From NCBI RefSeq assembly GCF_020169335.1, contig NZ_JAIEZN010000001.1:761426-825425 (forward strand): DNA of 64,000 bases, given 5' to 3'. Shown here piece by piece: positions 19,983 through 28,923 of this stretch. How positions within the stretch are numbered: position 1 is the first letter of the stretch; every line of letters starts with the position of its first letter. The notes under the pieces are model-generated. The model saw nothing but the letters and a program-made list of their open reading frames with translations. It made no database searches and had not been told where the DNA came from. A program made the translations under genes and the position numbers. Source of the DNA: Devosia aquimaris (GTDB lineage Bacteria > Pseudomonadota > Alphaproteobacteria > Rhizobiales > Devosiaceae).

Positions 19983-20429
19983 ATGACCGATGTCCTGTTC
20001 TATCATCTGGAGCCGCGCCCGCTGGAGGCCGTGCTGCCGCAACTGCTCGAGAAAACGCTCGAACGCGGCTGGCGGGCCGTGGTCGAGGTCGGCTCCACCG
20101 AGCGCGCCCAGGCCCTGGATGCTCACCTGTGGACCTATCGCGACGACAGCTTCCTGCCACATGGGATGGAAGGCGGGCCGGGTGACGCCCACCAGCCTGT
20201 GCTGATCACCACCGGTACCGACAACGCCAACGCCGCGGCCTGCCGTTTCTTTGTCGACCGGGCCGTGCCGCAATCGGGCGAGGGCTACGAGCGCATTGTC
20301 TATATGTTCTCCGGCCACGATCCGGATGCCGTGGCTGAGGCGCGCCTCGCCTGGAAGGCGCTGCGCGGGGCCGGCCAGCTCACCTATTGGCAGCAGGAAC
20401 CCGAAGGGCGCTGGGTCAAGAAGGGATGA
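19983..20429 (+). CDS. holC: DNA polymerase III chi subunit
   Basis: Clamp-loader accessory that links the polymerase to SSB. 148 residues: MTDVLFYHLEPRPLEAVLPQLL, then ALDAHLWTYRDDSFLPHG and FVDRAVP, the family core. It commonly sits beside pepA. Its stop overlaps the next ATG by 4 nt. Confidence 0.92.
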   Translation: MTDVLFYHLEPRPLEAVLPQLLEKTLERGWRAVVEVGSTERAQALDAHLWTYRDDSFLPHGMEGGPGDAHQPVLITTGTDNANAAACRFFVDRAVPQSGEGYERIVYMFSGHDPDAVAEARLAWKALRGAGQLTYWQQEPEGRWVKKG

Positions 20430-21043
20430 CGCCCGACCTCTCCACGCCCAGCCGCCATAAGCTGCACGAAGACATCTTCGCCATGCTCATCGGCACCATG
20501 CTGGTCTCGCTGGGGATTGTCTTTTATGCCCACGCCACCCTGACGACCGGCAGCAGCGCCGGCCTGGCCCTGCTGCTGCAATATGCCACCGGTCTGCCGT
20601 TCGGCTGGCTGTTCTTTGCCATCAACCTGCCGTTCTATGTGCTGGCCGTATTGCGCATGGGGTGGGTCTTTGCGCTCAAGACGATTGTCTGCGTGGCGCT
20701 GGTCTCGCTGTTTTCTGCGCAAATCCCGCACTGGCTCGACATTGCCACCATCGCGCCGCTCTATGCAGCCCTCGTTGGCGGTGGGCTGATGGGGCTGGGC
20801 ATTCTTTCGCTGTTCCGCCACAAGGCCAGCGTGGGCGGCATCAATATCCTGGCGCTCTACCTGCAGGAGAATTTTGGCATCCGCGCCGGCTATTTCCAGA
20901 TCGGCGTGGATGCCGTCATCATGGTCGCCGCACTCTTCGTGCTCCCACTTGACCGGGTGGCCTATTCGCTGCTGGGTGCGCTGGTGCTCAACATGATCAT
21001 TGCCACCAACCACAAGCCCGGCCGCTACGTCGGCTTCAGTTAG
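20426..21043 (+). CDS. YitT family membrane protein
   Basis: 205 residues starting at the ATG that overlaps holC (ATGA, preceded by AAGAAGGG). Five or so membrane segments (for example AMLIGTMLVSLGIVFYAHA, GLPFGWLFFAINLPFYVLAV, YFQIGVDAVIMVAALFVLP) fit YitT/DUF161. The conserved GSSAGLALLLQYATGLPFG and HKASVGGINILALYL match the family. Substrate unknown. It converges on the next gene with an 8-bp overlap of coding ends. Confidence 0.85.
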   Translation: MTPDLSTPSRHKLHEDIFAMLIGTMLVSLGIVFYAHATLTTGSSAGLALLLQYATGLPFGWLFFAINLPFYVLAVLRMGWVFALKTIVCVALVSLFSAQIPHWLDIATIAPLYAALVGGGLMGLGILSLFRHKASVGGINILALYLQENFGIRAGYFQIGVDAVIMVAALFVLPLDRVAYSLLGALVLNMIIATNHKPGRYVGFS

Positions 21044-21971
21044 CCGGTTTGGCGTCGCTGAGCGAGCCACTCAGGTCCATCTTGCCAGCACTGTCAGTCA
21101 CCGGGCGTTGCTTGGGATCGAGCATCTCGGCCGTGTCACCTGAATCATCGCTTTCGTTGTCTGCAACCAAGCCCATGATATCGTTGACATAAAGACCGAA
21201 CATGTCGTCCGCGAGTTCGTAGCAGTAGGTCACCTCGCCATTGGAGGGGCTGTAGTAGGCATTGGCCTCACCACACAGCGTCCCGCGGAAAGTGATGGGG
21301 CGAGGCAGCACATAGCTGCTCTCGATCATCTCGGCGGCGCGCTCGAGAATCTGGCGGTCCTTGAGCTCCTGGGCGAACACCTCGTAGTCGCCGGCATCGT
21401 CATAGACCACGGTGATCGGCGCGCCGCGATCCTTGGTCACCGCGTGCGGCTCGAGCAGTTTGACCCATGATGTCAGGGCCTGCTCATAGGTATAGACGCA
21501 GCCATCGCGCCGGTCCTGGTCCAGATCATAGGCTTCGGCGGTCTGGGCAAAGGCTTCCGGATCCTTGCCCACCATCATGCAGACCATGGCATAGGCGCGC
21601 TGGATGTCCAGGCTATGCTCGTCATAGTAGGAGAAATCATCGACGCCCGCGCCGGTCGACTTCACGGCATTGAAGTACCAGCCATCCGCGCTGTCCACCA
21701 AGGCGTTGTAGCTGTCCTCGTCCGCCTCGTCATTGAGCAGCAGGATCGTCGCCAGCGCATCGGCGGCATCCTCTTCCTTGCCCAGCACGGGCAATTCCAG
21801 CTCGCCCACCAGCAGGTGCCCGATTTCGTGATAGGTCGTGAACACCGCATCATGCATCGCGAAGTTCATCGCGTCCTGCGCGTCTTCGGGCGCCAACTCC
21901 TGCGCATTGACCTGCCCGCATCCCAGCGCCGCCGCCCCCAACAGGGTCGCCGCTACGATCAGTCGTTTCAT
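21036..21971 (-). CDS. Secreted DUF4344 putative metallopeptidase (copy 1)
   Basis: 311 residues with a signal peptide (MKRLIVAATLLGAAALG, then CGQVNAQ; the Cys may make it a lipoprotein). The core TYHEIGHLLVGELELPVLGKEEDAAD holds a zincin HExxH followed by a conserved Glu-rich segment, as in DUF4344. A second conserved region is ITFRGTLCGEANAYYSP. The C-terminal 45 residues are acidic and probably disordered. Envelope protease activity is inferred from family. Tandem with a paralogue 41 nt upstream. Confidence 0.85.
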   Translation of the reverse strand: MKRLIVAATLLGAAALGCGQVNAQELAPEDAQDAMNFAMHDAVFTTYHEIGHLLVGELELPVLGKEEDAADALATILLLNDEADEDSYNALVDSADGWYFNAVKSTGAGVDDFSYYDEHSLDIQRAYAMVCMMVGKDPEAFAQTAEAYDLDQDRRDGCVYTYEQALTSWVKLLEPHAVTKDRGAPITVVYDDAGDYEVFAQELKDRQILERAAEMIESSYVLPRPITFRGTLCGEANAYYSPSNGEVTYCYELADDMFGLYVNDIMGLVADNESDDSGDTAEMLDPKQRPVTDSAGKMDLSGSLSDAKPAN

Positions 21972-22012
21972 TTCTGTGTCTCTCCACCCGGCCGCCCCAC
22001 GCGGCCACGCCC

Positions 22013-22873
22013 TCAGTTGCGGGGCGGCTTGTGCTTGCCGGTCCCCGATTTGCCGCCGGTCGCCCCGGTCTTGGGCAGTTCGGCAGCATAGAGGTCCATA
22101 TAATCCTGCATCAGCTCGTAGCAGAAGATGATTTCCACCGTGTCCGGATCATAGAATGCATTGGGCTCGCCACAGCGCTCGGCATTGAACCGCACCTGCC
22201 TGGGCAGGCGGAAGCGCTGGCGCAGCTCGTCCGCCACCTGGTCGAATACGCCACTGGATTTGAAGGCGTCAGCGGCTTCGCGCAGGGCGCCACCGGCAGG
22301 CTTGTAAGTCACGCGCACCCGGGTCTGTTGCCCGGTGAATTCCTGGCCCCGATCCAGCACGCGCCGCAGGCTGCGGTTGATCACGTCATAGTCCCAGGCG
22401 CAGCTCTCCACCCGATAGTCCGGCACGTCATACATTTCTGCCACCGGGCGGAAGCTTGGCTCGTCCTTGCCCACCATCAGGCACACGATCTGATAGGCGC
22501 GCTGCTTGTCCAGCGCATGCGCCGCCGCATAGTCGCTTTCCACGCCGCCACTGTCATAGGCGATGCCGGACAGGAACCAGCCGCGCGCCGCATCACGCAC
22601 CGCTTGGTCGGCCCGCTCCGTACCCTTGTTGAGCAGCGTCCAGGTGGCCACATTGTCAGCGGCGTCTTCCTCGCGGCCCAGCACTGGCAGTTGCAGCTGG
22701 TCAAACAGCAGATGCGCCATCTCATGGTAGAGCACGAACATGCTGTTGTTGGCCGCAAAGCGGCGCTGCTCGCGATACTCATCCTTGCTGAGTTCGGTGG
22801 CCTGTGCCGCGCCCGTCAGGCCCAGCACAAGCGCGACCAGGCTTCCCAGCAGATGTGATCGACGCAAACCCAT
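22013..22873 (-). CDS. Secreted DUF4344 putative metallopeptidase (copy 2)
   Basis: 286 residues, signal peptide (LLGSLVALVLGLTGAAQA). Shares with its downstream neighbour the core LYHEMAHLLFDQLQLPVLGREEDAAD, the KQRAYQIVCLMVGKDEPSF segment and VRFNAERCGEPNAFYDP. Its C-terminus differs and ends in a basic Gly/Lys tail. The two genes are an ancient tandem duplication, transcribed together. Confidence 0.85.
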   Translation of the reverse strand: MGLRRSHLLGSLVALVLGLTGAAQATELSKDEYREQRRFAANNSMFVLYHEMAHLLFDQLQLPVLGREEDAADNVATWTLLNKGTERADQAVRDAARGWFLSGIAYDSGGVESDYAAAHALDKQRAYQIVCLMVGKDEPSFRPVAEMYDVPDYRVESCAWDYDVINRSLRRVLDRGQEFTGQQTRVRVTYKPAGGALREAADAFKSSGVFDQVADELRQRFRLPRQVRFNAERCGEPNAFYDPDTVEIIFCYELMQDYMDLYAAELPKTGATGGKSGTGKHKPPRN

Positions 22874-23005
22874 GCGATGCTCTCAGCCCATCTCACAGCC
22901 ACACAAGGACAATGGCCGCCCGCTGTCAACGTGCTGTCCCAAAAAGGCTAAACGGTGTCGCAATGGAGGCTTGGGAACCCGGTGGGTGCCATTGCCCCCT
23001 GGGGT

Positions 23006-23434
23006 TCAGCCCCGTGGCGTCCAATCCGGCGCAGCCAGTTCAAAACCCGAGAACACAAAGCCGGGCGCAACCGTGCAGCCCACCAGCGTCCATGCGCCAG
23101 TGCTGCGCGCGGCCTGCCAGCCGTGCGCCGGCACCACAATCTGCGGCCGCTCGCCCGCGGCCAGGTCATTACCCAACCGGTTCACCACGGTCTCGGACCC
23201 ATCGGAGACCGACAGCTCCAGCGCCGCCCCGGCATAATAGTGCCAGACCTCCACAGCATCGACGCGGTGCCAGCGCGAGGCCTCGCCCGCCTGGAGGAGA
23301 TAATAGATCGCGGTGGAGCGGGCGCGACCGTCCACACTGGCCGGATCGGCGAAGGTCTCCACATACCAGCCGCGCTCGGGATGCGGCTTCAGCCCCAGCG
23401 TGGCGATCACATCCTGGGCGATGAGCGCAGTCAT
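23006..23434 (-). CDS. Cupin protein (DUF985)
   Basis: 142 residues from [20 protein letters not shown]; the ATG overlaps the ABC-F stop by 4 nt. ERGWYVETF, STAIYYLLQAGEASRWHRV and EVWHYYAGAALEL define the DUF985 cupin family, a small beta-barrel sometimes described as a sugar-binding or isomerase-like fold. Function unknown. Co-transcribed with the ABC-F gene. Confidence 0.9.
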   Translation of the reverse strand: MTALIAQDVIATLGLKPHPERGWYVETFADPASVDGRARSTAIYYLLQAGEASRWHRVDAVEVWHYYAGAALELSVSDGSETVVNRLGNDLAAGERPQIVVPAHGWQAARSTGAWTLVGCTVAPGFVFSGFELAAPDWTPRG

Positions 23435-25293
23435 GCCCGCTCGGCCTCTTCCAGCTGCGCGCTCAGCTCCAGCCACTTTTCTTCATTGGCGTCGATCTCG
23501 GCGCTGTAGCGTGCCTTGTCCTTGCCCAGGGCGATCACCCGCTCCGGATTGCCATTATAGACCTTGGGGTCTTCGAGCTGCGCGTCCACCTTGGCCAGCT
23601 CTGTCTTGAGCCGGGCGATCTTGGCTTCGGCATCCTTGATGGCGGACTTGATCGGCGCGATCTCGGCGCGGCGGGCAGCGGCCTCGGCCTTGTTGGCCTT
23701 GCGCTCGGCCTTGGTGCCACCCTTGCCCTCCTTGGACGAGGTGATGCTGGCCTGGTAGCTGTCCAGATCCTCGTCCAGCTCGCGGATGGTGCCGTTCTCG
23801 GCGATCCACAGCGTGTCGCAGGTCGCCTCGATGAGATGGCGGTCGTGGCTGATGATCAGCACGGCGCCTTCATAGTCGTTGAGGGCGTGCACCAGCGCGT
23901 CGCGGCTGTCGATGTCCAGGTGGTTGGTGGGCTCGTCCAGGATCATCATGCCCGGCCCGCCAAAGGTGATCAGGCCCATCAACAGGCGCGCGCGCTCGCC
24001 GCCGCTCAAATTCTTGGCCAGCGTGTCCATGCGCGATTTGGTCAGACCCATCTGGCTCAGCCGCGAGCGGCGCCGCGCCTCGCTGTCGGTGGGCATCAGC
24101 TCGACCACATGCTCGAACGGCGTCCAGTCCGGCTTGAGCTTGTCCATCTGGTGCTGCGCGAAATGGGCGATCTCGAGCTTCTTGCCCTTGTTGAAACTGC
24201 CGCCCATCGGCTTGATGTCACCGGCCAACAGCTTGGCGAAGGTCGACTTGCCGTTGCCATTCACGCCGATCAGCGCAATGCGGTCACCGGGATCGATGCG
24301 CATGTTGATCTGCCGCAGGATGGTCTTGGTGCCATAGCCCGCCGACACGCCGTCCAGCGTGATCATCGGTGTCGCCTGTTCGGCCTTGGGCTGCTGGAAG
24401 GTGAAGGGCGCCGCATATTCGTCGAACATCGCCGCCGGCGGCTTGAGCTTTTCGATCATCTTCATGCGCGACTGGGCCTGCTTGGCCTTGGTCGCCTTGG
24501 CGCGGAAGCGGTCGACGAACTTCTGCAGATGCGCCACCTGGTCGAGCGCCTTGTCGCGGCTCTTGTTGTTGAGCTCCATCTGCATGCGACGAGTGTTCTC
24601 GAACGTGTCGTAATTGCCTTTGTAGAATGTCAGCTTCTTGTGTTCGAGGTGGATGATTGAATTGACCGACTTGTTGAGCAGGTCACGGTCGTGGCTGATC
24701 ATGAAGACGGTATAGGGATAGGTGGCCAGATATTTCTCCAGCCACAGCGTGCCTTCGAGATCGAGATAGTTGGTCGGCTCGTCCAGCAGCAGCAGGTCGG
24801 GCTGGCTGAACAGCACGCCGGCCAGCGCCACGCGCATGCGCCAGCCGCCGGACAGCTCATGCGTCGGCGAATTCTGCCGGTCCTGCTCGAAGCCGAGACC
24901 TTTCAGGATCGCTGACGCGCGCCCTTCGGCGGTATAGGCGTCGATATCGGCTAGGCGCGTATAGATCTCGCTGATCCGGTCGGGGTCGGTCGCGGTCTCC
25001 GATTCCGCCAGCAGCGCCGTGCGCTCCTTGTCGGCGGCCATCACCACATCCAGCACGCTCTCATTGCCAGCCGGCGCTTCCTGGGCCACCGCGCCGATGC
25101 GGGCCTTCTTGACCAGCTCGATACTGCCGGCATCGGCCTGGATATGGCCCTGGATCAGGTGGAACAGCGTGGTCTTGCCCGTGCCGTTCTTGCCCACAAA
25201 GCCGGTCTTGGAGCCGGTCGGCAGCACCACCGAGGCGTCCTCGAACAGTTCGCGGCCCTGGATGCGATAGACGAGGTTGTTGATGGTCAGCAT
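23431..25293 (-). CDS. ABC-F family ATPase
   Basis: Soluble protein with two fused ABC ATPase domains and no membrane part; the family acts on ribosomes. 620 residues from [20 protein letters not shown]. Walker [10 protein letters not shown] and GVNGNGKST, signatures [13 protein letters not shown] and [12 protein letters not shown], linker with many Lys/Arg (about 245-310), and a C-terminal coiled coil (about 530-620) as in Uup/YheS-type members. The extended frame further upstream has no support. Confidence 0.92.
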   Translation of the reverse strand: MLTINNLVYRIQGRELFEDASVVLPTGSKTGFVGKNGTGKTTLFHLIQGHIQADAGSIELVKKARIGAVAQEAPAGNESVLDVVMAADKERTALLAESETATDPDRISEIYTRLADIDAYTAEGRASAILKGLGFEQDRQNSPTHELSGGWRMRVALAGVLFSQPDLLLLDEPTNYLDLEGTLWLEKYLATYPYTVFMISHDRDLLNKSVNSIIHLEHKKLTFYKGNYDTFENTRRMQMELNNKSRDKALDQVAHLQKFVDRFRAKATKAKQAQSRMKMIEKLKPPAAMFDEYAAPFTFQQPKAEQATPMITLDGVSAGYGTKTILRQINMRIDPGDRIALIGVNGNGKSTFAKLLAGDIKPMGGSFNKGKKLEIAHFAQHQMDKLKPDWTPFEHVVELMPTDSEARRRSRLSQMGLTKSRMDTLAKNLSGGERARLLMGLITFGGPGMMILDEPTNHLDIDSRDALVHALNDYEGAVLIISHDRHLIEATCDTLWIAENGTIRELDEDLDSYQASITSSKEGKGGTKAERKANKAEAAARRAEIAPIKSAIKDAEAKIARLKTELAKVDAQLEDPKVYNGNPERVIALGKDKARYSAEIDANEEKWLELSAQLEEAERA

Positions 25294-25591
25294 GGCGAGC
25301 GGCAATCTATGGAAGAGGGCAGGGTGCCCGCAATACCGGGCAGCCCGGTCCGGGCCCTGCAAAAGAAGTCTCTGTGCTCCGATAAAGTCATGTCGCCGCA
25401 ATGGCAACCGGCATTCCCGCATGCGAGGTGCCCGGCGTCGCGCAACAATGGGCCGAACGCGCCCGATTTGGCGCTATGCGGTCGGCACGGTCAACCATCC
25501 CGGCGATTGCTGCACTCAGCCGTCTTGCCTGTGTCGCAGTCTCCCGTTACAAGGCGCGACCTTTCCAACAGACCCATTCAAGGATCTACCC
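25294..25591. other. Divergent spacer ABC-F / ndk
   Basis: 298 bp with no supported gene; it must contain promoters for the ABC-F operon (minus) and ndk (plus). Overlapping frames here are short and lack ribosome sites. Confidence 0.5.
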
Positions 25592-26014
25592 ATGGCGCTC
25601 GAACGCACCTTCTCCATCATCAAGCCGGATGCCGTCCGTCGCAACCTCATCGGCAAGATCGTCGCCAAGTTCGAGGAAGCCGGTCTGCGCCCGATCGCCC
25701 TCAAGAAAATCCACATGACCCGCGCCCAGGCCGAAGGCTTCTACGCGGTCCACAAGGAACGCCCCTTCTTTGGCGAACTGGTCGAGCAGATGATTGCCTC
25801 GCCCGTCGTCGTGCAGGTCCTGGAAGGCGAGAACGCCATCCTGAAGAACCGCGAAGTCATGGGCGCCACCAACCCGGCCAACGCCGCTGAAGGGACCATC
25901 CGCAAGGAATTCGCCCTCTCGATCGGCGAAAACTCCGTGCACGGCTCGGACGCTCCGGAAACCGCTGCCGAAGAAATCAAGTTCTTCTTCAACGACGACG
26001 AACTGGTCGGCTAA
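25592..26014 (+). CDS. ndk: Nucleoside diphosphate kinase
   Basis: Equalises NTP/NDP pools through a phospho-His intermediate. 140 residues: [18 protein letters not shown] and the active-site [12 protein letters not shown] (His117). The tautomerase gene starts on the last base of its stop codon. Confidence 0.97.
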   Translation: MALERTFSIIKPDAVRRNLIGKIVAKFEEAGLRPIALKKIHMTRAQAEGFYAVHKERPFFGELVEQMIASPVVVQVLEGENAILKNREVMGATNPANAAEGTIRKEFALSIGENSVHGSDAPETAAEEIKFFFNDDELVG

Positions 26015-26217
26015 TGCCCTTCATCAGCGTTCGCATTGTCGAAGGCGCAACGGCGGAGCAGAAATCCGCCGTCATCGCCGGCATTACGGATGTGATGGTC
26101 AAGGTGCTCGGCAAGAACCCGGACAACACGCATATCGTCATCGAGGATGTGCCGCTGGAAAACTGGGGCCACAAGGGCAAGTCGGTCGCCGAACTGCGTC
26201 AGCAGACCAAGGACTGA
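26014..26217 (+). CDS. 4-oxalocrotonate tautomerase family protein
   Basis: 67 residues, the usual size for a 4-OT monomer. After loss of Met the catalytic base would be Pro1 ([20 protein letters not shown]). Basic residues follow in the normal spacing. The natural substrate cannot be told from sequence. Coupled to ndk by a 1-nt overlap and followed by a terminator. Confidence 0.88.
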   Translation: MPFISVRIVEGATAEQKSAVIAGITDVMVKVLGKNPDNTHIVIEDVPLENWGHKGKSVAELRQQTKD

Positions 26218-26242
26218 CCCCGCCGCACCCCTGAAATGCGAA

Positions 26243-26267
26243 GGCCGCCCGCCGGGCGGCCTTTTTT
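26243..26267 (+). terminator. Terminator after ndk-tautomerase
   Basis: Perfect 8-bp stem GGCCGCCC / GGGCGGCC with a 3-nt loop, followed by six Ts. Confidence 0.9.
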
Positions 26268-26372
26268 GCTTGTATGTGCTATTGTGCACTAAAATCCGGA
26301 ACTCCTTCGCGCACTCCCGTCCATCAAAGGGGAGGGCAGGGTGGGGGTTCTCACCCACCCGAAAGAATCCCA

Positions 26373-28316
26373 TTGTCACTGCCTGATACCATTTCTGCCC
26401 CGCTCGCTCGCGCCTTGGCCGCCAAAGGCTATGAGACGCTGACGCCCGTGCAGTCCGCCATTATCGAAGACGAAACCGCAGGGCGAGACCTGCTGGTCTC
26501 CGCCCAGACCGGCTCGGGCAAGACCGTCGCCTTCGGCATGGCCATCGCCACCACGCTGCTCGGCGATACCGACCGCTTCACCGAGGTCGGCGCCCCGCTG
26601 GCCCTGGTCATCGCCCCCACCCGCGAACTGGCTCTTCAGGTGCAGCGCGAGCTCGACTGGCTCTATGCCGATGCCGGCGCCAAGACCGCCTCCTGCGTGG
26701 GCGGCATGGATGCCCGTACCGAGCGTCGCGCGCTTGAACGCGGCGCTCATATCATCGTGGGCACGCCGGGCCGCCTGCGCGATCACATTACGCGCGGAGC
26801 GCTGGACATGTCCGCCCTGCGCGCCGTGGTGCTCGACGAAGCCGATGAAATGCTCGACCTCGGCTTCCGCGAGGATCTTGAGTTCATCCTCGACGCCGCC
26901 CCCGAAGACCGCCGCACGCTGCTGTTCTCGGCCACCGTGCCCAAGGCCATCGCCCAGCTGGCCAAGACCTTCCAGCGCAATGCCCTGCGCGTCGCCGCCA
27001 CCTCGGCCACCGAGCAGCATGCCGACATCGACTACAAGCTCATGCTGGTGCCGACCGCCGAGCGCGAAAACGCCATCATCAACACGCTGCTCTACTTTGA
27101 ATCGGTCAACACCATCGTCTTCGCCTCCACCCGCGAAGGCGTGAAGCATCTCTCGGCTCGGTTGCACAATCGCGGCTTTGATGTGGTGACCCTGTCCGGT
27201 GAACTCAGCCAGGCCGAGCGCACCAATGCGCTGCAGTCCATGCGCGATGGTCGCGCCCGCATCTGCGTAGCCACCGACGTGGCGGCCCGCGGTATCGATC
27301 TGCCCAATCTCGACCTCGTCATCCACGCCGATCTGCCGACCAATGCCGATACGCTGCTGCACCGCTCGGGCCGTACCGGTCGTGCCGGTCGCAAGGGCAC
27401 CTGCGTCATCATCGCCCCGCTGCATCGCCGCAATGTCGCCAAGCGGGTGCTGGCGACCGCCAAGCTCGATGTCACCACCATGGCGCCGCCATCGGCCGCC
27501 GAGATCGATGCCCGCTTCCGCGAGGGCATTCTGTCGGCTGAAGCGCTGACGCTGCCCGTGGCCGAGGAAGAGGCCGAATTCGTCGGCCAGCTTCTCGCCC
27601 GCTACACGCCCGAGGCCATTGCCGCCGCCTATCTGCGCCAGCAACTGGCGGCCCGCCCGGCGCCAGAGGATGTCACCGCGTCGCCGGTTCCCGGCGCGCC
27701 CGGCGACAGCGACCCGCGCGTCCGCGAAAAATTCGAGGGCGGCACCTGGTTCAAGGTCTCGGTCGGTCGCAAGCACAAGGCCGAGCCGCGCTGGTTGCTG
27801 CCCATGCTGTGCAAGGCCGGCAATGTCACCAAGACGGCCATCGGCTCGATCCGCATCTTCGATACCGAATCCATCTTTGAAGTTGCCGCGCCCAAGGCCG
27901 ATGCCTTTGCCCGTAGCGTGGAAAAGAACGGCTCCGGGGAGCGTGGCGTCACCATTGCGCCGGTCGACGGTCCCGGCGAACGTCGCGTCGGCCCGCCCCC
28001 GTCGCAGCGCCGTCCGCCCGGCCCGGTGGAGCGCTACGATCCCAACGCACCGCGCCCCGAGCGTGCCGACCGCAAGGCGCGCTACGGCTCTGCCGGATTG
28101 CGAGAGGATGACTTTGCTGCGCCGGTGACCGGCAGCTGGAATCCGGCTGAAGACACCGCGTCCCGCGCACCCAAGCCGGATTTCGACAAGCCGCGCCCGC
28201 CCAAGGTGAGCAAGGCCCCGGCCAACAAGGACAAGGGCAAGCCAAAGTGGGCCGGCAAGCCCGATGGCGCCCCGCGCGCCAAGGACCACAAGCCCAAGCG
28301 CAAGCCGCAGATCTGA
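26373..28316 (+). CDS. DEAD-box RNA helicase
   Basis: 647 residues from the TTG at 26373 (LPDTISAPLARALAAKGYETLTPVQ is the family N-terminus). The open frame extends to 26274 but those residues look non-coding. Motifs: AQTGSGKT, PTRELALQV, TPGRLRDHI, DEADEMLD, SATVPK, and HRSGRTGRAGRKG. A DbpA-type RNA-binding domain (about 450-535, GTWFKVSVGRKHKAEPRWLLP) precedes a Lys/Pro-rich disordered tail. The DbpA-like domain suggests rRNA or ribosome-assembly work; this is inference. Confidence 0.9.
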   Translation: MSLPDTISAPLARALAAKGYETLTPVQSAIIEDETAGRDLLVSAQTGSGKTVAFGMAIATTLLGDTDRFTEVGAPLALVIAPTRELALQVQRELDWLYADAGAKTASCVGGMDARTERRALERGAHIIVGTPGRLRDHITRGALDMSALRAVVLDEADEMLDLGFREDLEFILDAAPEDRRTLLFSATVPKAIAQLAKTFQRNALRVAATSATEQHADIDYKLMLVPTAERENAIINTLLYFESVNTIVFASTREGVKHLSARLHNRGFDVVTLSGELSQAERTNALQSMRDGRARICVATDVAARGIDLPNLDLVIHADLPTNADTLLHRSGRTGRAGRKGTCVIIAPLHRRNVAKRVLATAKLDVTTMAPPSAAEIDARFREGILSAEALTLPVAEEEAEFVGQLLARYTPEAIAAAYLRQQLAARPAPEDVTASPVPGAPGDSDPRVREKFEGGTWFKVSVGRKHKAEPRWLLPMLCKAGNVTKTAIGSIRIFDTESIFEVAAPKADAFARSVEKNGSGERGVTIAPVDGPGERRVGPPPSQRRPPGPVERYDPNAPRPERADRKARYGSAGLREDDFAAPVTGSWNPAEDTASRAPKPDFDKPRPPKVSKAPANKDKGKPKWAGKPDGAPRAKDHKPKRKPQI

Positions 28317-28326
28317 TCGACATAAA

Positions 28327-28347
28327 GGGGGCCTCGGCCCCCTTTTT
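28327..28347 (+). terminator. Terminator after the DEAD-box gene
   Basis: Stem GGGGGCC / GGCCCCC with a 2-nt loop, then TTTTT. Placed between the convergent helicase and the next minus-strand gene. Confidence 0.85.
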
Positions 28348-28350
28348 CGT

Positions 28351-28653
28351 CTAGCCTGCCAGCAACGTGCCCCACTCGGCGTGCCACTCCAGATTGGCGT
28401 CCAGTTCCACCTCGACCCGCTCGGCCCCCAGATAGTGCATCAGGAACTGCGCATAGGGCAGGGCTTCCAGTGCAGCATCCGGTGCGGAAGGTGTGGGCGT
28501 GAACACGCGGAGGCCCCATTGCCGGACCGGCGCGCTGACCACGCAGACCAGCCCAGCCGGGTCGGTGAACATGCGGATGGCGATGGCATTGTCCCGTGGA
28601 TTGACTGTGGAAACGCGGTGAAACCGCGGCGGCGAGGAGACTGGCGTGCACAT
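28351..28653 (-). CDS. Small protein of unknown function
   Basis: About 100 residues from MCTPVSSPPRFHRVS (an ATG 7 codons upstream is equally possible; neither has a strong ribosome site). The pattern NAIAIRMFTDPAGLVCVVSAPVR, then MHYLGAERVEVELDANLEW, gives an alpha/beta look and codon use is like the neighbours. No family recognised. Confidence 0.55.
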   Translation of the reverse strand: MCTPVSSPPRFHRVSTVNPRDNAIAIRMFTDPAGLVCVVSAPVRQWGLRVFTPTPSAPDAALEALPYAQFLMHYLGAERVEVELDANLEWHAEWGTLLAG

Positions 28654-28923
28654 GCCAGCAGCAACGGCCACCATCCGGAAATTGTTTCAGCGTCAGGCCA
28701 GTTTAGCGTCAAATAATACAGTCCAGACCGGCATTTTTCCGCCGAGAGTCCGAGACTGCGCGAAATGGCAAATCCCCATCAAAGGCAAGGGGTTGGCCAT
28801 CGGGGTTGAATCACGCCCTCGCAAAGCTGAATCAACATGTGAAGAGACCCCATTCGCAAAAGCGATGGCCGACATCACCGCAATTGCATTGAGGCCGATG
28901 GCCGCCTCGGCTACCGTCCCGCC

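Noticed and set aside
26376..28289. Long minus-strand open frame (637 codons) opposite the DEAD-box gene
   Set aside because: It mirrors a GC-rich gene with full helicase motifs; the opposite frame is Gly/Ala/Arg/His-rich, has no ribosome site and no domain. Same for the long frames opposite fabD, fabF, the molybdopterin gene and the ROK kinase.
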